Below, piece after piece: positions 52,472 through 61,461 of a stretch of DNA of 64,000 nucleotides. The position numbers were made by a program, and so were the translations under genes. The DNA lies in NCBI RefSeq assembly GCF_002257695.2, contig NZ_CP155571.1, one strand, 5' to 3'. Source of the DNA: Sporomusa acidovorans. Its GTDB lineage: Bacteria > Bacillota > Negativicutes > Sporomusales > Sporomusaceae. Position 1 is the stretch's first letter. Each line of letters begins with the position of its first letter. The notes under the pieces are model-generated. The model had not been told where the DNA came from. It saw only the letters and a program-made list of their open reading frames with translations, and searched no databases.

Positions 52472-55400
52472 CCGTCCCTTTCCCCAGCAGGGTTTCGATC
52501 GCCGCAAGCGCAGCCGGGGACGGCTCAATCCAAAAATCCCGCTCGGTTTTGATAACCCGCCGGCTATCAATTAGATGCAGATAAACCGCAGATGAACCGG
52601 TATATTTATTGAGTAGTTCTTTCAGTCCGTTTAAAACAACTGATGTTTCCTGATCTTTACGCAACGTAATTCTTACTTCGGCGCCGGCGCTGCCAAGCGG
52701 AACAATTTCCTCGGCCATAATTTTGGCCCCTTCTTCATGAATATTGAGACGCCCGTAAACCATCACCGGTAAATCGGGAGCCAAGAGACGGCCTGTTTTT
52801 TCGAAAGTCCGGGGAAATACAACAACCTCTACCTGCCCGGAAAAATCTTCAAGCGTAACAAAGCACATCATACTGCCATTTTTGGTATTAATGCGCTTAG
52901 CATTGGCAATTAGTCCCCCCACCCGGATAGGCTGCCCGTCGCTATACTGCCCTTCTGTCAATTTCGCCAATTCAGGCAAAGTCGCAAGTTTGCTCCGATA
53001 TTGATCGAGCGGATGACCGGTTACATAGAAGCCGGTTATTTCCTTTTCCAATGCCAAAAGTTGTTCCTGCGGCAATTCGGGTATATCGGGCAACACGACG
53101 TCATTCACACATTCCAGCGTATCCTCACCAAACAGACCTAATTGGCCGCTTGCCGCATCCTTTTGCCGGCAGGCAGCCACTTCAACCGCCTGTTCCAGCA
53201 CTTCCAACAACTGTGACCGGCGGGCCTTGAGTGAATCGAAGGCCCCACACTTAATCAAACTCTCAATCACCCGCTTATTAACCAGCCGCATATCCACCCG
53301 GGCGCAAAAGTCAACAAGCGAGGTAAAAATCCCCCCTTTTTTCCGGGCGGCAATAATACTTTCGAGGGCATTATCGCCGGCATTTTTTACCCCGGCCAAG
53401 CCAAAGCGAATCGCTCCATGGTCAACAGAAAAAGCCTTGCCGCTGGCATTGATATCCGGCGGTAAAACGTCAATCCCCCGCCGCCGGCATTCTTCAATAT
53501 AATAGCCGACCTTATCATTCGCTCCCATGACGCTTGTCAGCAAAGCGGCATAAAATTCCTGAGGGTAGTGCGCCTTGAGATAAGCAGTCTGGTAAGCGAC
53601 CAGAGCGTAAGCGGCGCTGTGGGATTTATTAAAACCATAATCGGCAAAATGCGTCATGAGTTCGAACACATCTTGCGCCAATTTGGCATCAATTCCCCGT
53701 TCGGCGGCCCCTTTTAAGAAGTTTTCCCGCTGCGCGGCCAATACGGCGTGCTTTTTTTTGCCCATTGCCCGCCGCAAAAGATCGGCTTGTCCTAAAGTAA
53801 AACCCGCCAATACGGAAGCAATTTGCATAACCTGTTCCTGATATAAAATAACGCCAAAAGTATCTTTTAGAATAGGCTCAAGCAACGGGTGCAGGTAGGT
53901 CACTTGCTTTTTTCCATGGCGGCCGGCGATAAAATCAGATACCATGCCGCTGCCAAGCGGCCCCGGCCGGTAAAGCGCCACCAGTGGGATCAAATCGTCA
54001 AACCGCTCCGGCCTGAGATCTTTCACAAGATTAGTCATGCCGCTTGATTCCATTTGAAATACGCCTGATGTGTCACCTACGGAAAGCATGGCACAGGTTT
54101 TGCTGTCATCAAGCGGAATATGTTCTATATCAAGCTCTTCACCCCGATTTTCTTTGATAAGCGCGATGGCATCGCCAATAACCGTCAAGGTTCTGAGTCC
54201 CAAAAGGTCCATTTTTAACAGACCAATTTCTTCAATCCGGTCTTTATCATATTGAGTGGTAAGAAAACCCTCACTTGACAGCTGCAACGGCACAAAATGC
54301 GTTAGCGGCTCTTGGGCAATCACGACTCCTGCCGCGTGCGTCGACGCATGGCGAGGCAGACCTTCGACCGCCATAGCCAGATCAATGAGCTTTTTTACTG
54401 TATCATCGGTATCATACAGGCCTTTTAGTTCCTGATTGGCGGCCAATGCCTTATGTAATGTAATACCAAGCTCAGCGGGCACCAGTTTGGCAATTCGGTC
54501 AACTTCTCCATAAGGCAGGTTTAGGGCCCGTCCTACATCGCGAATAGCCGCCCTTGCCGCCATGGTACCAAAGGTGATAATCTGTGCCACCCGGTCACTG
54601 CCGTAGCGTTCTACAACATATTCAATAATTTTGCTGCGGCGTTCATAGCAAAAGTCAATATCAATATCAGGCATAGACACTCGTTCCGGATTTAAAAACC
54701 GTTCAAACAGCAGGCCGTATTTAAGAGGATCAATACTAGTTATCCCCAACAAATAGGCGACAATACTGCCTGCAGCCGAACCACGCCCGGGTCCGACAGG
54801 AATTGATTGTCGCCGGGAATAGTTGACAAAATCCCAGACAATCAGGAAATAGCTGGGATAACCCATTTTTTTGATGACGTCAAGTTCATAATTAAGACGC
54901 TCTGTCACTGCCGGCGTTGTTGCCGGATACCGTTTCGGCAACGCATCCTGGCACAACCGGGTTAAATACTCAAAATCGCTGATTCCGTCAGGTGTAGGAA
55001 AATCAGGAAGATAAATCTTCCCGAAATCAAAAGTAACATTGCAGCGTTCCGCGATCTTGCACGTATTGGCCAGTGCTTCCGGATATTCCGCAAAAAGTTC
55101 CGCCATCTCGGCTGAGCTTTTCAGGTAAAAGTCGTCGCTGGGAAACTTCATCCGTCCCGGATCGTCAACTGTCTTACCGGTTTGAATGCACAGCAGAACA
55201 TCATGACATTCGGCATCCCGTCTTTCTATGTAATGAGCGTCATTGGTGGCAACAAGACCCAAACCCAGTTTTTGCGCAATTTTTACTAACTGCCGATTGG
55301 CTTGTTTCTCTTCCGGCATCCCATGATCCTGGAGCTCAATATAAAAATTATCCGCACCGAAAATTTCCCGGTACTCACTTGCCAGCCGTTCAGCTCCGTC

Positions 55401-55859
55401 AATATCTCCCCGTAAAATAGCTGCGGGAATCTCACCGGCAATGCAGGCACTTAAGCCAATAATCCCCTCAGCGTAACTGCGCAATATTTCTTTGTCAATC
55501 CGGGGTTTATAGTAAAATCCCTCACTAAACCCGCGGGAAACCAATTCGATAAGATTCCGGTATCCCTGCTCGTTAGCGGCAAGTAAAACCAAATGATAAT
55601 AGGACTCCCCCTCGCCGGCCGCTTTATCAAAGCGCGAGCGGGGCGCAACATAGACCTCGCAGCCGATAATGGGTTTAATCCCTTGCTTATTAGCTTCCTT
55701 ATAAAATTCGATAATTCCATACATAGTACCGTGGTCGGTTACCGCTACAGCCGGCATTTCCAGTTCTTTGGCCCGGCGAACCAGGTCGGTAATTCGTCCG
55801 GCTCCATCTAGCAGGCTATACTCTGTATGGTTATGAAGATGGACAAACATAAATTTCAC
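52458..55859 (-). CDS. dnaE: DNA polymerase III alpha subunit (DnaE type)
   Basis: 1133 aa replicative polymerase. PHP domain at the start (HLHNHTEYSLLDGAGRI), then the family C palm with catalytic PDIDIDF at about 400 and VGPGRGSAAGSIVAYLLGI, helix-hairpin-helix region and C-terminal OB fold (VRVGGLIANAKRINTKNGSMMCFVTLEDFSGQVEV). Unlike PolC it has no internal exonuclease. Start: GGAGG lies 4 nt before GTG 55859 and 13 nt before the ATG at 55850; either is possible. Stand-alone here. Confidence 0.96.
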   Translation of the reverse strand: MKFMFVHLHNHTEYSLLDGAGRITDLVRRAKELEMPAVAVTDHGTMYGIIEFYKEANKQGIKPIIGCEVYVAPRSRFDKAAGEGESYYHLVLLAANEQGYRNLIELVSRGFSEGFYYKPRIDKEILRSYAEGIIGLSACIAGEIPAAILRGDIDGAERLASEYREIFGADNFYIELQDHGMPEEKQANRQLVKIAQKLGLGLVATNDAHYIERRDAECHDVLLCIQTGKTVDDPGRMKFPSDDFYLKSSAEMAELFAEYPEALANTCKIAERCNVTFDFGKIYLPDFPTPDGISDFEYLTRLCQDALPKRYPATTPAVTERLNYELDVIKKMGYPSYFLIVWDFVNYSRRQSIPVGPGRGSAAGSIVAYLLGITSIDPLKYGLLFERFLNPERVSMPDIDIDFCYERRSKIIEYVVERYGSDRVAQIITFGTMAARAAIRDVGRALNLPYGEVDRIAKLVPAELGITLHKALAANQELKGLYDTDDTVKKLIDLAMAVEGLPRHASTHAAGVVIAQEPLTHFVPLQLSSEGFLTTQYDKDRIEEIGLLKMDLLGLRTLTVIGDAIALIKENRGEELDIEHIPLDDSKTCAMLSVGDTSGVFQMESSGMTNLVKDLRPERFDDLIPLVALYRPGPLGSGMVSDFIAGRHGKKQVTYLHPLLEPILKDTFGVILYQEQVMQIASVLAGFTLGQADLLRRAMGKKKHAVLAAQRENFLKGAAERGIDAKLAQDVFELMTHFADYGFNKSHSAAYALVAYQTAYLKAHYPQEFYAALLTSVMGANDKVGYYIEECRRRGIDVLPPDINASGKAFSVDHGAIRFGLAGVKNAGDNALESIIAARKKGGIFTSLVDFCARVDMRLVNKRVIESLIKCGAFDSLKARRSQLLEVLEQAVEVAACRQKDAASGQLGLFGEDTLECVNDVVLPDIPELPQEQLLALEKEITGFYVTGHPLDQYRSKLATLPELAKLTEGQYSDGQPIRVGGLIANAKRINTKNGSMMCFVTLEDFSGQVEVVVFPRTFEKTGRLLAPDLPVMVYGRLNIHEEGAKIMAEEIVPLGSAGAEVRITLRKDQETSVVLNGLKELLNKYTGSSAVYLHLIDSRRVIKTERDFWIEPSPAALAAIETLLGKGTVTVG

Positions 55860-55954
55860 ATATCCTCCAGTATAAATGTTTATTCTTTAGTTTACCACGA
55901 CTGCACCGATATGTGAACGCTTACGAAATTCACAATTTTAATTGCAGGTATTAA

Positions 55955-56101
55955 TCCTGCCTATGTGGAAACTGTAAAATAGAAAAACATAGCTTGCGCC
56001 AAGCCTTGGACGATGCACAAGCTCATGTTGCTTTAAGTTTGTTTGAAAATAAGAATCCAGAGGTGTTGTCCGCTTGCATCAAATCGGTATTTTACAATTA
56101 A
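55955..56101 (+). other. Start-less coding-like ORF upstream of the ABC_sub_bind gene
   Basis: Read in frame after a TAA: SCLCGNCKIEKHSLRQAL, then DDAQAHVALSLFENKNPE and VLSACIKSVFYN with a stop at 56099-56101. It looks protein-like (CxxC knuckle, amphipathic helix) yet has no ATG or GTG; TTG 55994 is the only usual alternative. It overlaps the next gene's start by 28 bp. It may be a gene remnant or a short leader peptide. Confidence 0.3.
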
Positions 56102-56943
56102 CACAAAACCTGGACGACGCAGTACGCGGCTTTAAAACCGGACTGACTGAAACAGGCCTGTCTGTCCAATTTCATTACCGCAATGCTGACGGTGCATTGC
56201 AGGATTTACCGCAGCTTGCCGAAAATTTAGCTAAACAAAATGTCGAACTTATATTTGCCTGTTCCACCCCTGCGGCCCAGGCGGCTGTACAGCTAGCGGA
56301 AAATATTCCGGTAGTTTTTACACCGGTATTTGATCCGGTAAGCGTTGGCCTGGCTCAGACTATGGCAAAACCGGGCGGCAAAGCCACCGGGGTAGCCGGA
56401 ATGGTGCCGGCCGCCGCCAAAACAGCTTTTATCCACGAACTTCTTCCCTCTGCAAAAACAGTCGGTATTTTATATCATAACACCGACGCGAATGCTGTTT
56501 TGGAAGTTCATAATGTTAAAGCGGCCGCCGGTTCTACTTTTACCCTTGTCGATCTGCCTATCAATAAAGCTGAAGATTTATCTACTTTGTCTGACCGGTT
56601 AACCCCGTCGCTTGACGTTCTGTTTTTACCCATTGGCCGCGTTGTGGAAGAAAATTTTGCCAGTGTGGCCTATTATGCCGAAACAGTCAACCTGCCGATC
56701 ATAACCTCGCATGCGCCCAATGTTCCGTTAGGTGCATTAGGTGCATTGGTAGCCAACCATTATGCCCTCGGGCATGCCTGTGCCGCTAAGGCAAGACAAA
56801 TTCTTGCCGGCAGCTTACCCGGCGACATCCCCGTCGGTATCGTCGACAATCCGGAAATTCAGCTTAACGCTTTTGTTGCCGCTAATCTCGGCATTGAACT
56901 GCCGCCAGCATTACTAACAAAGGCTGCCGAAGTTTTCGAATAA
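56074..56943 (+). CDS. ABC_sub_bind family protein without a signal peptide
   Basis: 289 aa. The fold is the periplasmic-binding type of the ABC_sub_bind family (IGILQLTQNLDDAVRGFKTGL, FACSTPAAQAAVQLAENIPVVFTPVFDPVSVGL, VGILYHNTDANAVLEVHNVKAAA). It starts with TTG 56074 behind AGAGGTG and begins directly with the first strand, so it appears cytoplasmic; no export signal is found by extending the frame upstream. No permease or ATPase is adjacent. It could be a cytoplasmic sensor module, or a truncated gene that lost its signal. It lies 27 bp before the U32 gene and is likely co-transcribed. Confidence 0.8.
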   Translation: MHQIGILQLTQNLDDAVRGFKTGLTETGLSVQFHYRNADGALQDLPQLAENLAKQNVELIFACSTPAAQAAVQLAENIPVVFTPVFDPVSVGLAQTMAKPGGKATGVAGMVPAAAKTAFIHELLPSAKTVGILYHNTDANAVLEVHNVKAAAGSTFTLVDLPINKAEDLSTLSDRLTPSLDVLFLPIGRVVEENFASVAYYAETVNLPIITSHAPNVPLGALGALVANHYALGHACAAKARQILAGSLPGDIPVGIVDNPEIQLNAFVAANLGIELPPALLTKAAEVFE

Positions 56944-56970
56944 TATCTTTTGACATATGGAGTGAACTAC

Positions 56971-58920
56971 ATGCTGTTAACGCCGCAATCTGTTGAACTG
57001 TTAGCCCCTGTCGGCACCTGGGACGTGCTGGAAGCCGCAATTGCCGCCGGGGCTGATGCCGTATACCTTGGCGGCAAGCGCTTTAATATGCGTCTTCACC
57101 GCACCGATACTAATTTTGATGATGAAAAATTGGCGCGTGCCATTGCCTATGCCCATAAACACCATGTCCGGCTCTACGTTACTGTCAATAACCTGATCAG
57201 TGAACGGGAACTTCCCGGTATGCGTGAGTATCTCAAACTATTGGAACAAATTCAGCCTGATGCGCTGATTATCCAGGATTTAGCCATTTTAAAACTTGCC
57301 CGGGAAATGAAAATTTCACTGCCGTTGCATGCCTCGGTTATGATGAATACGCATAATGAACATTCGGTCAAATCACTGATGGATTACGGCATTACCCGGG
57401 TAGTAGCCAACCGTGAGTTAACCTTGTCGCAGCTTGCCTTGCTCAGGGAACGCACCGGTATTGAGCTGGAATACTTCATTCACGGCGACATGTGCGTATC
57501 GCACAGCGGCCAGTGCTATCATTCGGGAATCGTATTTGGACAAAGCTCCAACCGTGGCCGGTGCTTAAAGCCGTGCCGCTGGCCTTATCAGTTGGTGGAT
57601 ACCGTAACCGGACAAAATGTTGCCGCCCATGATCCCGGCCCTTATAAACTGGCTATGAAAGATATGTGTATGTACACCGCCCTGCCGCAATTAATTCAGT
57701 CCGGCGTATGCTCATTCAAGATAGAAGGCCGCATGCGTACGGCTGATTTTGTCAGCCGGGTTGTAAAACTTTACCGCCGGGCCATTGACCGTTATATTGC
57801 CGATCCAACCGGTTATTCCTTTGATCCTGCAGACTGGCAGGAACTTTACGAGTACCGTTCCCGTGACTTCTCTACCTGTTATGCGCTCGGCAATCCCGGT
57901 GCCAGCTCAATCGGCTATAGCGGCGAACGCGAGCCGCGCTTTTTCAGCCAAGCGGTTAAGGAAGCCGGACTGGGGGCCACTGTTTCGCTGCCTGCGCCAG
58001 CGAAACGGCCCTTGACAGAACGCCCTGTTTTGGCTGTCCGGGTGGCTTGTCTTGACGCTCTAGCCAGCGCATTACAGAATGGGGCCAATGTCGCCTATAT
58101 TGGCGGCGAAGCCTTTAAGCCCAATAAACCCTGGACGTTACAAGACCTTAAAGCCGCTGTCGACCTCGCGGATACCTATAAGGCGCAAGTCATTGTGACC
58201 ACACCCCGTGTTACCATGGAACGCGAATTAGGCGAAGCCGAACAGTTGTTCAAAGATCTGAAAACCATAAAACCGCATGGCATCATGGTTGCCAACAGCG
58301 GTATGCTGCGTTTGGCACAGAATACCCTAACACTGCCCATTCAGACTGACTTTTCTTTTAATCTGTTTAACCATCTGACTGCCGCCTGGCTGAAAGACAA
58401 TGGCGCCTGCAAGGCTACAATCTCCCTGGAAGCCACTTATGAGCAAATTGCGGAACTGGCACACAACAGTTCTTTACCGTTAGAATTGATCGTCCACGGC
58501 GCCCTGGAAGCCATGGTACTTGACCATTGTGTTCCTGCGGCAGTTCTGGAAAAAACGGCGGCGTATCCCTGCCGGCATGTTTGTTTAGATAAGCAGTACT
58601 CGCTTGTAGACAGCGCCGGTGAACGCCACGACATTAAAATTGACCAATATTGCCGTAACCATATTTTATTTGCCAAAGATTTATGCCTGCTCCCCCATCT
58701 GCCCGCTCTGATGAATGCAGGCGTCCGCCACTTCCGGATTGAAGGACAGCATTATCCGCCGGAGCTTGTCGGCTCAGCCACGGCGCTCTACCGAACAGAA
58801 CTCGACAAGATTTTCCGGAATGACGGCTATACGTATGACAAAACGCGGGCAGATAAACTGGCTGCCGCCAGCCCGCGGCCGCTCGGCATCGGTGCTTTCC
58901 GCTACCGGATTTCCCGCTAG
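56971..58920 (+). CDS. U32 family peptidase (RlhA-like)
   Basis: 649 aa. Starts MLLTPQSVELLAPVGTWDVLEA (ATG 56971 after TATGGAG). U32 core: GADAVYLGGKRFNMRLH, ELEYFIHGDMCVSHSGQCYHSG, SNRGRCLKPCRWPY and CSFKIEGRMRTADFVSRVVKLYR, the Cys residues of the iron-sulfur/rRNA-modifying RlhA type. A second barrel-like half (about 350-600) ends with VRHFRIEGQHYPPELV. RlhA hydroxylates C2501 of 23S rRNA in E. coli, while other U32 members act on collagen-like or ubiquinone pathways; the first is the best guess here. Confidence 0.88.
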   Translation: MLLTPQSVELLAPVGTWDVLEAAIAAGADAVYLGGKRFNMRLHRTDTNFDDEKLARAIAYAHKHHVRLYVTVNNLISERELPGMREYLKLLEQIQPDALIIQDLAILKLAREMKISLPLHASVMMNTHNEHSVKSLMDYGITRVVANRELTLSQLALLRERTGIELEYFIHGDMCVSHSGQCYHSGIVFGQSSNRGRCLKPCRWPYQLVDTVTGQNVAAHDPGPYKLAMKDMCMYTALPQLIQSGVCSFKIEGRMRTADFVSRVVKLYRRAIDRYIADPTGYSFDPADWQELYEYRSRDFSTCYALGNPGASSIGYSGEREPRFFSQAVKEAGLGATVSLPAPAKRPLTERPVLAVRVACLDALASALQNGANVAYIGGEAFKPNKPWTLQDLKAAVDLADTYKAQVIVTTPRVTMERELGEAEQLFKDLKTIKPHGIMVANSGMLRLAQNTLTLPIQTDFSFNLFNHLTAAWLKDNGACKATISLEATYEQIAELAHNSSLPLELIVHGALEAMVLDHCVPAAVLEKTAAYPCRHVCLDKQYSLVDSAGERHDIKIDQYCRNHILFAKDLCLLPHLPALMNAGVRHFRIEGQHYPPELVGSATALYRTELDKIFRNDGYTYDKTRADKLAAASPRPLGIGAFRYRISR

Positions 58921-58966
58921 ACGGTAATAATAAACATTATCATGATTCCAATTCAGAGGTGAGTGT

Positions 58967-60283
58967 ATGAACAACCTGGAAAGCAGTCAATATATTGGCC
59001 CGAAAGAAATCCTTAAAAAAAAGCACGAGTACATCATTCCCTGTGTGTACCACTTTTATGAAGAACCGATGCAGTTAGTCAAGGGCGAAATGCAGTATCT
59101 TTATGATCATACCGGCAAACAGTATCTCGATTGTTTTGCCGGTGTGTCAGTCGTTAATTGCGGACATTGCCATCCCGAAATCACCAAAGCGATCTGTAAC
59201 CAAGTTACTACCTTACAGCATACCTGCACCATCTATCTCACGGAAAACATTGTAAATCTGGCAGAACGTCTCGCTCAGCTTACTCCCGGCCGCCTGCAAA
59301 AAACATTTTTTTGTGCCAGCGGCACCGAAGCCAATGAAGGCGCCGCCTTACTCGCTTCCATTTACACCGGCAAGCAGGAATTTATCAGCTTGCGACAAGG
59401 CCTTCACGGCCGCACAAAGCTGACTATGAGCCTGACCGGCCTGTCAATGTGGCGGACAGATACCAGCCCGGTAGGCGGTATTAGTTTCGCTCCCAATGCC
59501 TACTGCTATCGCTGCCCTTGCGACAAGCGGTATCCTGAGTGTGATCTGGCTTGTGCCAATGAAGTTGAAACCATCATAAAAACAGGTACCTCGGGGCAGG
59601 TAGCTGCTTTTATCGCCGAACCCATTCAGGGCAATGGCGGCATCATTACCCCGCCTCCCGGGTACTTCAAACGAATAAAAGAAATCCTTGATAACTATCA
59701 TATTTTACTGATCATTGACGAAGTCCAAACTGGCTTTGGCCGTACAGGAAAAATGTTTGCCATCGAGCATTATGGTGTGGAACCTGACATAATGACCATG
59801 GCCAAAGCTCTCGCTAACGGCGTTCCTGTCGGCGCTTTCACTTCCCGGCCGGAAATTGCCGATACTTATACCCGCCCTGGTGCTTCAACACTGGGCGGCA
59901 ATCCGGTAACCTCGGCTGCCGCTTTAGCTACGCTCGACGTAATCACCAAAAATAACTTACCCGACCGTGCTGCTCAACTGGGTGAATACCTAAAACACGG
60001 CCTGACCGAACTGCAAAAGAGATTTCCCCTCATTGGCGATATTCGCGGTCACGGCCTCATGCTAGGCGCAGAACTGGTCAATCCGGACCATTCTCCGGCT
60101 GCAATTCAGCTTGACACTATTCTAGAACAGATGAAAAATCGCGGTTTCTTAATTGGCAAAAATGGTCCTGACCGTAATGTTATGGCTTTCCAACCGCCGC
60201 TGGTAATTACGCGCGACGACTTGGACAATTTATTAAACAATTTATCTGACGTATTAACTCAAGCAATAAAAAAGATATCATAA
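58967..60283 (+). CDS. Class III PLP aminotransferase (AGXT2/GABA-type)
   Basis: 438 aa. The N-terminal DHTGKQYLDCFAGVSVVNCGHCHPEIT, the ASGTEANEGAALLA cofactor loop, LIIDEVQTGFGRTGKMFA and MAKALANGVPVGAFTSRPE (the PLP Lys in MAKALANG) are class III hallmarks. A Cys-rich insert (NAYCYRCPCDKRYPECDLAC) is seen in the alanine-glyoxylate aminotransferase 2 / aspartate-aminotransferase-family branch. Ornithine or 4-aminobutyrate are possible amino donors. It starts 46 bp after the U32 gene and ends with a terminator overlapping the next convergent gene. Confidence 0.9.
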   Translation: MNNLESSQYIGPKEILKKKHEYIIPCVYHFYEEPMQLVKGEMQYLYDHTGKQYLDCFAGVSVVNCGHCHPEITKAICNQVTTLQHTCTIYLTENIVNLAERLAQLTPGRLQKTFFCASGTEANEGAALLASIYTGKQEFISLRQGLHGRTKLTMSLTGLSMWRTDTSPVGGISFAPNAYCYRCPCDKRYPECDLACANEVETIIKTGTSGQVAAFIAEPIQGNGGIITPPPGYFKRIKEILDNYHILLIIDEVQTGFGRTGKMFAIEHYGVEPDIMTMAKALANGVPVGAFTSRPEIADTYTRPGASTLGGNPVTSAAALATLDVITKNNLPDRAAQLGEYLKHGLTELQKRFPLIGDIRGHGLMLGAELVNPDHSPAAIQLDTILEQMKNRGFLIGKNGPDRNVMAFQPPLVITRDDLDNLLNNLSDVLTQAIKKIS

Positions 60284-60294
60284 CAGGTAGCAAG

Positions 60295-60582
60295 TTAGCC
60301 ATGTACCACCCGCATCCGACGGTTATTCTTCCGGGTGCGGGCATCTTTTTTACCTAATAATGGCATTAATACGTTCTGCCGCCGCTGCCCTGCCAGTAAA
60401 GAGGCCGAATGCGACACAAAGATCACTAAGGCAAAAGCCGCCCAAGCACCTGCAAAAATCCGGCCCGCAGTTGACCCCATAAATACCGGAAGATTGACGG
60501 CAAACAGTATAAGCATCGTACAAAGCAGCATCAAACTAACTAACGACCCAAACTTACCCATCTTATGTCTAAATCCCTTCAT
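60295..60582 (-). CDS. Small membrane protein (95 aa)
   Basis: Two predicted membrane helices (SLVSLMLLCTMLILFAVNLPVFM and IFAGAWAAFALVIFVSHSASLL) and a strongly basic tail (KKDARTRKNNRRMRVVHG). ATG 60582 is preferred because GGAGG lies 7 nt upstream; another ATG two codons earlier is too close. Family not recognised. The end of the gene overlaps the terminator hairpin of the convergent aminotransferase (60309-60345). Context gives no function. Confidence 0.65.
   Translation of the reverse strand: MKGFRHKMGKFGSLVSLMLLCTMLILFAVNLPVFMGSTAGRIFAGAWAAFALVIFVSHSASLLAGQRRQNVLMPLLGKKDARTRKNNRRMRVVHG
60309..60352 (+). terminator. Terminator of the class III aminotransferase gene
   Basis: CCCGCATCC pairs with GGGTGCGGG, followed by CATCTTTTTT; it lies inside the 3' end of the convergent small membrane gene. 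Confidence 0.7.
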
Positions 60583-60644
60583 GGCCATTCCTCCCCAATT
60601 AGTTTTTTAAATGAAATATATGATAAAAGACTACTAATTATCAA

Positions 60645-60684
60645 TAAAAAAAGCGCTACTTATCTAATAAGATAAATAGCGCTT
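60645..60684 (-). terminator. Terminator after sepF
   Basis: 15-bp near-perfect stem AAGCGCTA...TAGCGCTT followed by TTTTTT on the minus strand. Confidence 0.85.
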
Positions 60685-60704
60685 TTCAATCAATAAATAA
60701 CCTC

Positions 60705-61148
60705 TTATTGCATTTCATTTTTCACCCGTACATAAGTGGGTACTGAATAAGCAAAAATTTTTTTATCCACCTCAATGCTGGAATAAGCATAGAGTATAAC
60801 TCTTTCCGACACTCGCTGTACAGTACCGCCCAGAACATAAGATACTCCGTTAAGAAAGTCACTCATCCGCTGTTGCGTAGCCATATCTACCTGTTGATAA
60901 TTAACAATAATAGCAACATTTCCTTTAAGGTAGTCGGCATAGGTCTGTACATCGTCGAATGAGGTCGGCAGATCAACAAAAACTTTAAGATTTCCTGATT
61001 GCTGACTATGTACCTTTAATTTAGGGCGACGTTCAGGCTCCTGTTCAGGCGTTTCCTGCATAGCAAGCGTTTCAGTTTTTTCCGGCGCGGCCTCTTCCTC
61101 TATTGGTATTAAAAAATTAGCTAATTTATCCATTAACCCAAGCGCCAC
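60705..61148 (-). CDS. sepF: Cell division protein SepF
   Basis: 147 aa. The GTG at 61148 is chosen: GAGGAGG lies 9 nt upstream and it yields MALGLMDKLANFLIP, an amphipathic N-terminal helix as needed for membrane binding by SepF. A disordered Glu/Pro-rich linker (residues about 20-55) leads to the SepF core: FDDVQTYADYLKGNVAIIVNYQQVDMATQQRMSDFLNGVSYVLGGTVQRVSERVILYA. SepF bundles FtsZ polymers at midcell. The usual ylm neighbours are not here, so the gene is on its own. Confidence 0.93.
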   Translation of the reverse strand: MALGLMDKLANFLIPIEEEAAPEKTETLAMQETPEQEPERRPKLKVHSQQSGNLKVFVDLPTSFDDVQTYADYLKGNVAIIVNYQQVDMATQQRMSDFLNGVSYVLGGTVQRVSERVILYAYSSIEVDKKIFAYSVPTYVRVKNEMQ

Positions 61149-61461
61149 TGGTAAACGCCTCCTCAAAAAAGTTCATAATTCACTCCATTTTTTAGGAGCT
61201 ATTCGACAAGGTTTATAATAATTCCTGCCAACATAAGATTAAAATTCGTATTATTGGAAAAAAGGGCGAAATATCCTAGTTTAACTAGGACTTTATTACT
61301 AGAGAAAAGACAAATTTTTTGCCATTATCGGCCTTTTTCACAACAATATAGCATCCAAATAAAGATGTTACCGGCAGGATGCAGGAAAAAAGGAGGTTAA
61401 GCGCTAGCAGTGTAGCGCTACTAACCCCCTGATTAAGAAATCTTTATTGGATTTTGTCGCC
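61149..61461. other. 313-bp intergenic region between typA and sepF
   Basis: Contains the typA terminator (61387-61426) and AT-rich DNA upstream of sepF. No reading frame with an RBS, no repeat and no convincing promoter were seen. Confidence 0.55.
61387..61426 (-). terminator. Terminator after typA
   Basis: GGTTA(GT)AGCGCTA paired with TAGCGCTTAACC, then TCCTTTTTT on the minus strand. Confidence 0.75.
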
